From Verrucomicrobiota bacterium (GTDB lineage Bacteria > Verrucomicrobiota > Verrucomicrobiia > Limisphaerales > UBA8199), in assembly GCA_026397855.1 (NCBI GenBank), contig JAPLUA010000388.1, positions 1 through 15,878 of the forward strand: 15,878 bases of DNA. The letters are read 5' to 3'. The position numbers and the translations under genes are program-made. The notes under the pieces were generated by a model. The model did not search any database, was not told the DNA's origin, and saw only the letters and a list, made by a program, of their open reading frames with translations. Positions 7,233 to 15,339 of this stretch are shown here, piece after piece; the first letter of the stretch is position 1; every line of letters starts with the position of its first letter.

Positions 7233-7652
7233 ATGCAGGAAGTCAGCTTTGACGAGGCCTTGGATCGGATTCAGGCCAAGGATTCGCGCTACCAGCGCGA
7301 CGCCTACCTTTTTGTCCGTGAAGCCCTGGACCACACCCAAAAGGGAGTCGTCAAGGACTCCCGCGGCCATATCCGCCACGTCACGGGGCAGGAGCTGCTG
7401 GCGGGCATCCGGGATTTCGCACTGCTCCAGTTCGGCCCCATGGCCACTACCGTCCTTGACGAGTGGGGCATTCGCTGCTGTGACGACTTTGGCGAGATCG
7501 TCTTCAACATGATAGATGTCGGCTGGCTGGCGAAGACCGCGAAGGACAGACGGTCCGACTTCCAGAACGGCTATGGCTTTGACGAGGCATTCGTGAAGCC
7601 GTTCCTGCCCAAAAGCAAGCAGGCCATCCTGGCCCCGGAAACCAAGCCTTGA
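7233..7652 (+). CDS. Minf_1886 family protein (planctomycete/verrucomicrobia conserved hypothetical)
   Basis: The 139-residue product matches my memory of the Minf_1886 family (TIGR04138-type), conserved in Planctomycetes and Verrucomicrobia and of unknown function. Features seen are FDEALDRI near the start, RYQRDAYLFVREALDHT (about 19-35), HVTGQELLAGIRDFALLQFG (about 49-68), WGIRCCDDFGEIVFNMIDVG (about 78-97) and a C-terminal DFQNGYGFDEAFVKPFLP. There is no signal peptide or membrane helix, so it is probably cytosolic. The adjacent Cys-Cys pair could bind metal but has no partner motif. It starts one base after the small membrane gene and ends seven bases before the M16 gene, so co-transcription is very likely. 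It supports the taxonomic placement; no function should be read from it. Confidence 0.85.
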   Translation: MQEVSFDEALDRIQAKDSRYQRDAYLFVREALDHTQKGVVKDSRGHIRHVTGQELLAGIRDFALLQFGPMATTVLDEWGIRCCDDFGEIVFNMIDVGWLAKTAKDRRSDFQNGYGFDEAFVKPFLPKSKQAILAPETKP

Positions 7653-7659
7653 ACACTAT

Positions 7660-8634
7660 ATGCCCCGCGACTCCATCCCAACCATCCCGCCGGGCGTAAC
7701 CCTGACCACGCTCGACAACGGGCTGACCATCATCGTGCGCGAAGATCACAGCGCACCGGTTGTCTCGGTGCAGGCCTGGTGCATGGCCGGGAGCATTCAC
7801 GAGGACAAATGGCTCGGGGCGGGCCTGTCTCACGCGCTCGAGCACATGCTCTTCAAGGGGACAACGAGCCGGCCCGGCAGCCGCATTGACCAGGAGGTCC
7901 AGGAGGCCGGCGGCTACATGAACGCCTACACCTCGTTCGACCGGACCGTCTTCCACATTGATGTGCCGAACACCGGTGCGAAGGTCGCCATTGACATCCT
8001 GTGCGACATCATGCAGAACGCGACCCTGCCGCCGGACGAGCTTGCCAAGGAGCAGCAGGTCATCCTGCGCGAGATGGACATGAACACCGACGACCCGGGC
8101 CGCCGCGCCGGCCGCCGCCTGTTCGAGACCGCCTACACCCGCAGCCCTTATCGCCTCACCGTCATCGGCTACCCGGACATCTTTAACGAGCTCAAGCCCG
8201 AGGATATCCGCGGCTATTACCAGGAGAACCCAGATCCGCGCGGCCTACGCGAAGGCCAAAGCGCGCGCCATGCCGCCCGTCGTGCTGCCGGCCGAACCCC
8301 GGCAAACTGCGCCGCGCGAGATCATCGAGGAGGCGCCCATCGAGCTGGGCCACTTTCACGTGGCCTGGCACATCCCCGAGCTGCGCCACCCGGACGTGCC
8401 AGCCCTGGACGTGCTGGCCGCCCTGCTCGGCCACGGCCGCAGCTCCCGCCTTTACCGGTCGGTCCGCGAGAAGCTCGGCCTAGCCCACTCCGCCGACGCA
8501 TGGACCTACAGTCCAGGCAACCCCGGCCTGTTCGGGCTGAGCGCGATGGTGGACGCGGACAAATTCCTCGCCGCGCGGGACGCCATGCTCGACGAAGTCG
8601 AGAAGATGAAAGCGTCCCCGGTCGCAGCCGATGA
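7660..8634 (+). CDS. M16 zinc peptidase, N-terminal fragment (frame broken near 8230)
   Basis: Residues 1-190 are a clear M16 (insulinase/processing-peptidase) N-terminal unit. The inverted zinc motif HALEH is at 58-62, with His58 and His62 as ligands and Glu61 as catalytic base; Glu138 in VILREMD is the expected third ligand. GGYMNAYTSFDRTVFH (84-99) and YPDIFNELKPEDIRGYY follow family pattern. After YYQEN (about codon 8227) the frame leaves the family: the tail to the stop at 8634 is a shadow translation of the next frame. The normal continuation resumes in the +1-shifted frame at CAG 8231, but without the conserved stretch resembling YAPNN...VVVGD. The remaining unit should be unable to fold as a full M16 domain. 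Probable pseudogene, or a sequencing/assembly fault. No Shine-Dalgarno; it starts seven bases after the previous stop. Confidence 0.85.
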   Translation: MPRDSIPTIPPGVTLTTLDNGLTIIVREDHSAPVVSVQAWCMAGSIHEDKWLGAGLSHALEHMLFKGTTSRPGSRIDQEVQEAGGYMNAYTSFDRTVFHIDVPNTGAKVAIDILCDIMQNATLPPDELAKEQQVILREMDMNTDDPGRRAGRRLFETAYTRSPYRLTVIGYPDIFNELKPEDIRGYYQENPDPRGLREGQSARHAARRAAGRTPANCAARDHRGGAHRAGPLSRGLAHPRAAPPGRASPGRAGRPARPRPQLPPLPVGPREARPSPLRRRMDLQSRQPRPVRAERDGGRGQIPRRAGRHARRSREDESVPGRSR

Positions 8635-10087
8635 GCTGGGCAAAGCCGTCAAACAGTTCCTCTGCGGAACGCTCGCCGCACGCAAGACAATGCAGGGGCA
8701 GGCGCAGGATCTCGGCGGAAGCTGGCTCGCCGCCAGCGACCTGAACTTCTCCGAGCGCTACCTGGCCGCCGTCAGGCGCGTCACCCCGGCCGACCTCCAG
8801 CGCGTCGCGCGTGAGCACCTGACGCCGGAAAACCGGACGATCTACTCGCTCCTGCCCGCAGGCACCGCCCCGAAGGCGTCGGCTGCCGCCGAGACATCTC
8901 TCGATCACCCGGTGCGGAAATTCGACCTCGCCAACGGGCTGCGCCTGCTGGTGAAGGAAGACCATCGCCTGCCGTTCGTCGAATTCCGGGCCGTCTTCAA
9001 AGGCGGGGTGCTGGCTGAGACCGAGGACAAGAACGGGCTCACCCAACTGACCGGCAAGCTGCTGCTCAAAGGGACCGGGCACCGGTCGGCCGAGGATATC
9101 GCGCGAGAGATCGAGTCCGTCGGCGGCAGCCTCGACAGCTACGGCGGCAACAACAGCTACGGCGTCAACGCCGAAGTCCTCAGCGGCGATTTCCAGACCG
9201 GGCTCGACCTGCTGGCCGATGTGCTCCTGAACCCCGCATTCCCCGCCCCGGCGCTGGAGCGCGAGCGCGAGATCCAGTTGGCCGCCATCCGCGACCAGAA
9301 AGATCACCTGCTCCAGAGCGCCGCGATGGCCATGCGCCGCGCCCTGTTCGGTCCAATCGGCTACGGCCTCGATGCCCTCGGCACCGATGCCAGCGTCCAG
9401 AACATACAGGTGGCCGATCTGAAGGCCTTCCATTCCCGGTTCACCCGACCCAACAACTGCGTGCTGGCCATCTACGGCGACATCGCCGCCGATCAGGTCA
9501 AAGCCGCCGTGGAAAGAGTCTTTGCCGCCTGGGAACCAGCCCCCACTCCGACTGTGGACTGCGGACTGCGGACTGTGAACTCAATCCAGCGGGTCGCCGG
9601 AACGCGCGACAAGAAGCAAGCCGTCCTGGTGGTCGGCTACCAGGGCACCACCGTCCATGACAACGACCGCTACGCGCTGGATCTGCTGCACGAAGCCTGC
9701 AGCGATCTTGGCTCGCGCCGCCTGGCCCCCGGCTACTTCGCATTCTACGCAGGCACCGCCCCCGAGAAGGCCGCCGTGGTGGAGACCGAGCTTCTGAAGG
9801 AGGCGGAGCTGTTGCGCGCCGAAGGCCTCACCGAGGAAGAGCTCAAGCGCGCCAAGGCCAAAATCATCGGCCAGCGAAAGATTGCGCGTCAGGATCTGGG
9901 CGGCCTGGCGATGACCAACGCCCTCGATGAACTCTACGGCCTCGGCTACGCCCACGCCGATACCGATGACGCAAATTACGAGACCGTCACAAGCGACCAG
10001 GTCAAGGCCGTCGCGCGGAAGTACCTGAAGGCCGACGCGCTCGTCATCTCCCTTGTTTCACCGCCGGTTCCTGAGTCATTGGCGTAG
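8231..10087 (+). CDS. M16 zinc peptidase, C-terminal fragment (rest of first unit plus second, inactive-type unit)
   Basis: In the frame of CAG 8231 the product reads QIRAAYAKAKARAMPPVVLP, then APIELGHFHVAWHIPELRHP and GRSSRLYRSVREKLGLAHS, the second half of an M16 unit. A second M16 unit starts near 8914 (VRKFDLANGLRLLVKEDH). There the zinc motif is replaced by LTQLTGK, so this unit is the non-catalytic partner type. GYQGTTVHDNDRYALDLL and GSRRLAPGYFAFYAGTAP are the final family blocks. Joined with 7660-8229 the protein would be about 810 residues, plus the lost piece of some 23-25. The first ATG in this frame is 8270, giving 605 residues, but that start lies inside a domain and has no ribosome site, so separate expression is doubtful. 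A heptamer repeat at 9550-9577 encodes TVDCGLRTV in the inter-domain linker. The intact enzyme would process peptides, probably at the envelope, though no signal peptide is visible. Confidence 0.85.
   Translation, partial: QIRAAYAKAKARAMPPVVLPAEPRQTAPREIIEEAPIELGHFHVAWHIPELRHPDVPALDVLAALLGHGRSSRLYRSVREKLGLAHSADAWTYSPGNPGLFGLSAMVDADKFLAARDAMLDEVEKMKASPVAADELGKAVKQFLCGTLAARKTMQGQAQDLGGSWLAASDLNFSERYLAAVRRVTPADLQRVAREHLTPENRTIYSLLPAGTAPKASAAAETSLDHPVRKFDLANGLRLLVKEDHRLPFVEFRAVFKGGVLAETEDKNGLTQLTGKLLLKGTGHRSAEDIAREIESVGGSLDSYGGNNSYGVNAEVLSGDFQTGLDLLADVLLNPAFPAPALEREREIQLAAIRDQKDHLLQSAAMAMRRALFGPIGYGLDALGTDASVQNIQVADLKAFHSRFTRPNNCVLAIYGDIAADQVKAAVERVFAAWEPAPTPTVDCGLRTVNSIQRVAGTRDKKQAVLVVGYQGTTVHDNDRYALDLLHEACSDLGSRRLAPGYFAFYAGTAPEKAAVVETELLKEAELLRAEGLTEEELKRAKAKIIGQRKIARQDLGGLAMTNALDELYGLGYAHADTDDANYETVTSDQVKAVARKYLKADALVISLVSPPVPESLA
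9550..9577. repeat. Heptanucleotide tandem repeat GACTGYG in the M16 gene
   Basis: Four units, GACTGTG, GACTGCG, GACTGCG, GACTGTG, run without interruption from 9550 to 9577. They encode TVDCGLRTV in a linker between PAPTP and IQRVAG. The unit differs from the 13030 repeat (GAATGCG) at one base. Confidence 0.88.
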
Positions 10088-10102
10088 GGACGCGCACATT
10101 CC

Positions 10103-10126
10103 CCCTCGCCGCCCGGGAGGAGAGGG
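10103..10126. repeat. Imperfect palindrome between the convergent M16 and kinase genes
   Basis: The 24-bp sequence starting CCCTCGCCGCCC and ending GGGAGGAGAGGG is self-complementary at 20 of 24 positions, centred on CCCGGG at 10112-10117. It lies 15 bp past the M16 stop in the 103-bp convergent gap. With no adjacent T-run on either strand it is at best a rho-independent-like end without the usual tail. Confidence 0.4.
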
Positions 10127-10190
10127 AGAAGAAACGTGGCGTGTTCGTGCATTGGGTTTCAGGCCGTCGCCTGACAAAGCCAATGAATGC

Positions 10191-12719
10191 CTATCCCCTC
10201 TCCGCGCCTTCTTTCCTTTCCGGCAGGACCTGCCCGATCACATTCTTGAGTTGCTGAAGGCCGTAGGGCTTGCTTAAGAACGCCTGGGGCCACTCAGGGT
10301 GATCCCCTGAGATTACCTCCAGGTAATCGTATCCGCTGGCCAGCACAACCGGGATTCCAGGGTCCAGATTCCGCAGGGCGGCCAGGGTTTCCCAGCCGTT
10401 CATGCGCGGCATGGTCAGATCGCAAAGAACCCAGCCGATCTCTCCCTTGCGTTTCGCAAACAACTCCACCGCCTCGACACCGTCCCCGGCTTGTATCACC
10501 GCAAAACCCATCTTCACGAGCATTCTCGCAGCGAGCCGCTGAACTGTCAGGTCATCCTCCACCAGCAGCACGGTTCCCTCCGAGCCGCCCCGGGCAAGCT
10601 TCCCGATCTCCGGCGGCCGGGCGGCAGCTTCCACGCTCAGCGGCAGATAGACGCGGAAGATGCTCCCGCGGCCGAGCTCGCTCTCCACCGTGATGCTGCC
10701 CTCATGGGCCCGCACGATTCCCAGGACGACGGCCAGCCCCATCCCCCGCCCCGTGAACTTGGTGGAGAAGAACGGGTCGAAGATATTGTCCAGATCCTTC
10801 GGGGGAATCCCGCTCCCGGTGTCCCCAATTTCCAGGCAGGCACAGGGACCGACCTGCATCCGCGAGCCAATGGGAAATCGGTGCGCCGCAGGGACCTCCG
10901 CCGGATCAACAACCTTGACGCTCAGCCGAATCCGCCCCGGCTTGCCTCCGCAGGATTCCCAGGCGTTGGTGACCAGGTGGGTCAACACCTGCCGGACCTG
11001 GCTGGCATTTACCTTGACGACCGGGCCAGCCAGATCTCCCAGGTCGGTTTCGAGCGTGACATCCTTCGGGACCACGGCCACGAGCAACGGCAGATTCTTG
11101 CGGCAGGCATCGGCAAGATCGAGCGGCTCCTGCTTGGCGCACGTGTTTCCGAGGTAGGTCAGCATCGCCCCGCTCAGTTGCGAAGCGCGCCGGGCCGCCA
11201 GCATGGCATCGGTCAGGAGTTCGCCGGTCCCGTTGCCGCCCCGCTGTAACTGCCCCATTGACATCTCCAGGCTTCCCATCACGACTTGAAGCTGGTTATT
11301 GAAGTGGTGGGAAATGGCGCTGGCCATCCGGCTGAGGCTCTCGGACTTCTGGATCTGCTGGATGATTGCCTCGGCCCTTTTCTCCTCTGCCTTGGCCTGC
11401 CTGGCGGCAGTGATGTCGTGCATCAGGCGGTAGCAGTAGAGTATTTTGCCGTCGGCATCCTGCACCACTCCCGCACGCTGCCAGAGCGGAAATCGTCGGC
11501 CCCGGCTGTCCAGGGCTTCCAGCTCTCCCTCCCAGTTCTCCCCGCGAGCCATCGCGGGAGCCACCACGCGATCCAACAGCTCGATGGACTCGGGCGGGTA
11601 GTATTCGCGATAGGTCATGCCGCGCGCCTCCTCGATCGAACGGCCGAACAGCCTCTCATGGGCGGGATTGATGTAAAGAAACTCACCGGCAGAATTGGTG
11701 ATGGCAATGGCTTCATCGGACAACTCGAAGACCGTCTTGAACATCTGCAAGGTTTCTTGCGTCCTCTTGTTCTCGGCAATGTCCCATCCCAGGTCCGCCA
11801 GGGATGTCACCATTTCCACGTCCCGTTCGTCGTAGCCCGAAGGCTTGTTGCCAACCCCAAGGACCGCAACGATCCGATTGCTGCGCATCACCGGGACAAC
11901 CAGTTCCCGAATCACGGGGGCGTGCCCTTCCGGAAGCCCTTTACGATGCGGAAGCGACGCGTAGTCGTTGTGGATTACCGGCCTGCGATCACGAATGCAA
12001 TCCACCCAGACGCCTGCCTTGGAGAGTGGGTAATGCAGCCCGGAACCCTTGGCACCGCACATGCGCTCCACGGTGTTGGTGGACCAGACCTGGAGCGAGA
12101 GGGAGTTCTGGTCGGGATCCACGAAGTGATAGAACCCGATGCTGCTGCCCGTGAGGGCTTCGGCCTCGTCCAATGTGGCCCGCAGCAGGCCGGCCAGCGA
12201 GTGCGAAGGCGCCCGCTCCAGCAGCCGCAACCGGGCCGCCATGACCGCATCGGCCTGCCTGCGCCCGGTGGTGTGCAGGAGATGGACGCAAAAACCCTTA
12301 GCCCACGGGGACACCCATGCTTCGTACCACTCCTTGCTGACATGTGAGTTGTTGCGGGCATAGAAGCTGGCATCGAAACGCGCCGGTTTCCCGGTACGCT
12401 CGACCTCGATGCACTTGGCATCGAAGGCGGCGCCGCAGTCCTCGGGAAACACATCGGAGAGGGGCCGGCCCAGGCTATCCTCGACGGGGCGGCCCAGCAA
12501 CCGGGCGGCCGACGCGTTGAGGAACGTCACTAACCGATCGCTGTCGAGGGCGAGAAACGGGTCGGAAACACTTTCCAGGATGCTGAGGCTCGGGATCCCC
12601 CCATCCTGGGAGCCCTCCCCCACGGCCTTGCGGCTGCTGTTCCCGGGTTCATTATCATTGGATTCTGCGTCCTGCCGAGCCCGCGAGCACGATGATCCTA
12701 CCGTTCTATCACGTTCCAT
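10191..12719 (-). CDS. Hybrid sensor histidine kinase (PAS-GAF-PAS-HisKA-HATPase-REC)
   Basis: The 842-residue protein has no membrane helix and should be a soluble sensor. Domains in order: a polar leader (1-40); PAS1 (about 46-155); GAF (about 163-318) of the type with SGLHYPLSKAGVWVDCIRDR, VIHNDYASLPHRKGLPEGHA and GVGNKPSGYDERD; PAS2 (about 325-440, ending HDIT); HisKA (about 456-525) with phosphoacceptor His471 in SHHFNN; HATPase_c (about 565-697) with N box HLVTNAWES, G1 DTGSGIPP, F box IFDPFFSTK and G2 GRGMGLAVV; REC (715-835) with acidic pair ED in LLVEDD, phosphorylation site Asp767 in LCDLTMPRMNGWE and Lys in LSKPYG. All catalytic residues are present. No separate response regulator or output gene is adjacent, so its phosphorelay partner lies elsewhere. 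It converges on the M16 gene. The start follows an AT-rich upstream region of about 120 bp. Confidence 0.95.
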   Translation of the reverse strand: MERDRTVGSSCSRARQDAESNDNEPGNSSRKAVGEGSQDGGIPSLSILESVSDPFLALDSDRLVTFLNASAARLLGRPVEDSLGRPLSDVFPEDCGAAFDAKCIEVERTGKPARFDASFYARNNSHVSKEWYEAWVSPWAKGFCVHLLHTTGRRQADAVMAARLRLLERAPSHSLAGLLRATLDEAEALTGSSIGFYHFVDPDQNSLSLQVWSTNTVERMCGAKGSGLHYPLSKAGVWVDCIRDRRPVIHNDYASLPHRKGLPEGHAPVIRELVVPVMRSNRIVAVLGVGNKPSGYDERDVEMVTSLADLGWDIAENKRTQETLQMFKTVFELSDEAIAITNSAGEFLYINPAHERLFGRSIEEARGMTYREYYPPESIELLDRVVAPAMARGENWEGELEALDSRGRRFPLWQRAGVVQDADGKILYCYRLMHDITAARQAKAEEKRAEAIIQQIQKSESLSRMASAISHHFNNQLQVVMGSLEMSMGQLQRGGNGTGELLTDAMLAARRASQLSGAMLTYLGNTCAKQEPLDLADACRKNLPLLVAVVPKDVTLETDLGDLAGPVVKVNASQVRQVLTHLVTNAWESCGGKPGRIRLSVKVVDPAEVPAAHRFPIGSRMQVGPCACLEIGDTGSGIPPKDLDNIFDPFFSTKFTGRGMGLAVVLGIVRAHEGSITVESELGRGSIFRVYLPLSVEAAARPPEIGKLARGGSEGTVLLVEDDLTVQRLAARMLVKMGFAVIQAGDGVEAVELFAKRKGEIGWVLCDLTMPRMNGWETLAALRNLDPGIPVVLASGYDYLEVISGDHPEWPQAFLSKPYGLQQLKNVIGQVLPERKEGAERG

Positions 12720-12769
12720 TGTTCACAATTCGATTACAATTATGCCTCCCATCACAGGATGCCCTCCAA

Positions 12770-12775
12770 ATTATA
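12770..12775 (-). promoter_or_regulatory. Candidate -10 element for the histidine kinase gene
   Basis: The minus strand reads TATAAT here, a perfect -10, giving a leader of about 45 bp. At the proper distance the -35 is poor (AATAGA). This suggests activator dependence or a chance match. The surrounding 12720-12840 is visibly more AT-rich than the rest of the window, as expected for a control region. Confidence 0.4.
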
Positions 12776-12818
12776 CCCTCGGAACCGGTTCATCTATTGG
12801 GGAAATCCCTATTTCTTC

Positions 12819-12837
12819 TGTAAGGGAAAACCTTACA
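12819..12837. promoter_or_regulatory. Perfect 7-bp stem-loop upstream of the kinase gene
   Basis: TGTAAGG (12819-12825) and CCTTACA (12831-12837) flank a GAAAA loop. It lies 100 bp upstream of the kinase start and about 44 bp beyond the candidate -10. It could be an operator or the outer edge of the repeat-rich block at 12836-12910. No function can be assigned from sequence. Confidence 0.4.
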
Positions 12838-12910
12838 AGCCGGGCGTAAGCCGGCAGAATGCCGGCGCTCCGCCGTGTTCACTTTGGCCTTGAAGCGGCG
12901 GAGGGCTTGC
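12836..12910. repeat. Composite REP-like repeat with nested inverted repeats, copy 2
   Basis: CAAGCC (12836-12841) pairs with GGCTTG (12904-12909); CTCCGCCG (12868-12875) pairs perfectly with CGGCGGAG (12896-12903); GCCGGC-AGAAT-GCCGGC (12850-12866) is a 6-bp hairpin. The segment 12853-12872 is the second copy of the motif at 7022-7042. It sits between the kinase promoter region and the SRP RNA gene. Confidence 0.6.
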
Positions 12911-12918
12911 TTCACATT
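12890..12918 (+). promoter_or_regulatory. Weak candidate promoter for ffs
   Basis: TTGAAG (12890-12895, 4/6) and CACATT (12913-12918, 3/6) are 17 bp apart. The predicted start near 12925 agrees with the 5' end inferred from RNA pairing, which is the main support. Confidence 0.35.
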
Positions 12919-12923
12919 GGTCT

Positions 12924-13020
12924 CCGCCAGGGCCCATGGACTGCGGACTTACGAACCCCGCCAGGGCCGGAAGGCAGCAACGGTAGTTTGCTCTGCATCT
13001 GCCGTGGTCACCCTGGCACT
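12924..13020 (+). ncRNA. ffs: Signal recognition particle RNA (bacterial small, 4.5S type)
   Basis: The conserved SRP core is visible: CCCCGCCAGGGCCGGAAGGC begins at 12956 and is followed by AGCAACGGTA. It contains the GGAA tetraloop (12969-12972) closed by GCC/GGC and the symmetric-loop AGG and AGCA bases that bind Ffh. Outer pairing confirms a long hairpin: GCCAGGG (12926-12932) with CCCTGGC (13011-13017), GAC (12939-12941) with GTC (13007-13009), and CGG (12944-12946) with CCG (13002-13004). The length of about 97 nt fits the small form lacking the Alu domain. The RNA joins Ffh to target nascent membrane and secreted proteins. Its place just before dnaX is the classic arrangement, as with scr-dnaX in Bacillus. 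Ends are estimated to within a few bases. Confidence 0.9.
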
Positions 13021-13022
13021 TT

Positions 13023-13057
13023 GAATTTCGAATGCGGAGCGCGGAATGCGGAATGAG
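13023..13057. repeat. Heptanucleotide repeat tract after ffs
   Basis: Five consecutive 7-mers can be read: GAATTTC, GAATGCG, GAGCGCG, GAATGCG, GAATGAG. The tract fills most of the gap between the SRP RNA end and the hairpin at 13058. The unit GAATGCG is one base from the M16-gene unit GACTGCG. Confidence 0.75.
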
Positions 13058-13074
13058 GCCCCGGCCGCCGGGGC
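13058..13074 (+). terminator. Hairpin downstream of ffs (probable terminator)
   Basis: GCCCCGG (13058-13064) and CCGGGGC (13068-13074) form a perfect 7-bp GC stem with a CCG loop, followed by AATCCTT rather than a clean T-run. It lies about 38 bp after the SRP RNA and 38 bp before dnaX, so it may end or attenuate the ffs transcript. Confidence 0.5.
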
Positions 13075-13112
13075 AATCCTTCCGCCCCATGCGCTCCGGA
13101 TTCCGCACTTGA

Positions 13113-14921
<1,809 letters not shown>

Positions 14922-14959
14922 ACTTTAACCCTCAATCCAAGACACTGACTCATACCAAT

Positions 14960-15271
14960 ATGTCCAGCATGGGAAAACTCATGAAGCAGGCTGCGCGCAT
15001 GCAGCAGCAGGTTGACCAGATCCAGCACGAGCTTGCCAGCCGCACCGTCGAGGCCACCGTCGGCGGCGGCGCCGTGAAGGTCGCAGCCAACTGCGACGGC
15101 ACGCTCGCCTCGATCAAGATTCATCCGCAGGCCCTCAACCCCTCCGACGCCCAACTGCTGGAGGACATGGTGCTCACGGCGGCCAACCAGGCCCTGAACC
15201 AGGCCAAGGAAATCTCCAACACCGAATTGCGCAAGGCCACCGCGGGCTTCAACATGCCCGGATTCGGCTGA
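14960..15271 (+). CDS. ebfC: Nucleoid-associated protein, YbaB/EbfC family
   Basis: The 103-residue protein has the family pattern: an N-terminal helix rich in Met and Gln (MGKLMKQAARMQQQVDQIQ), the central strand block VEATVGGGAVKVAANCDGTL, then SIKIHPQAL and a long C-terminal helix ending in a Gly/Phe-rich tail NMPGFG. Members form dimers shaped like tweezers that bind DNA. The gene lies between dnaX and recR in many bacteria, as here, which makes the call firm. ATG 14960 is used; an in-frame ATG at 14969 (MGKLMKQ) is a possible alternative. No Shine-Dalgarno precedes either. It is probably co-transcribed with dnaX and recR and may support replication-linked repair or nucleoid organisation. 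Confidence 0.96.
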   Translation: MSSMGKLMKQAARMQQQVDQIQHELASRTVEATVGGGAVKVAANCDGTLASIKIHPQALNPSDAQLLEDMVLTAANQALNQAKEISNTELRKATAGFNMPGFG

Positions 15272-15339
15272 GGTCTGCGGCACCGCAGCCCATTGAGCCC
15301 GGTCCGGCCGCACGGCACACCCGACCCGATGCCCGCCTG

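Noticed and set aside
8224..8236. Programmed +1 frameshift in the M16 gene
   Set aside because: A programmed shift would keep all residues, but a conserved segment of about 23-25 residues is missing.
8270..10087. M16 C-terminal part as an independent gene starting at ATG 8270
   Set aside because: The family sequence already runs upstream of this ATG to 8231, the ATG is mid-domain, and no ribosome site precedes it. It is better read as a fragment of a broken gene.
12939..12952. Two GACTGCG-like heptamers at the 5' side of ffs
   Set aside because: These bases pair within the SRP RNA helix (CGG with CCG, GAC with GTC), so RNA structure explains them better than the repeat family.
15275..15288. 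CTGCGG-CA-CCGCAG palindrome after ebfC
   Set aside because: Only a 5-bp usable stem, no T-run, and an ebfC-recR operon is expected. Too weak to call a terminator.
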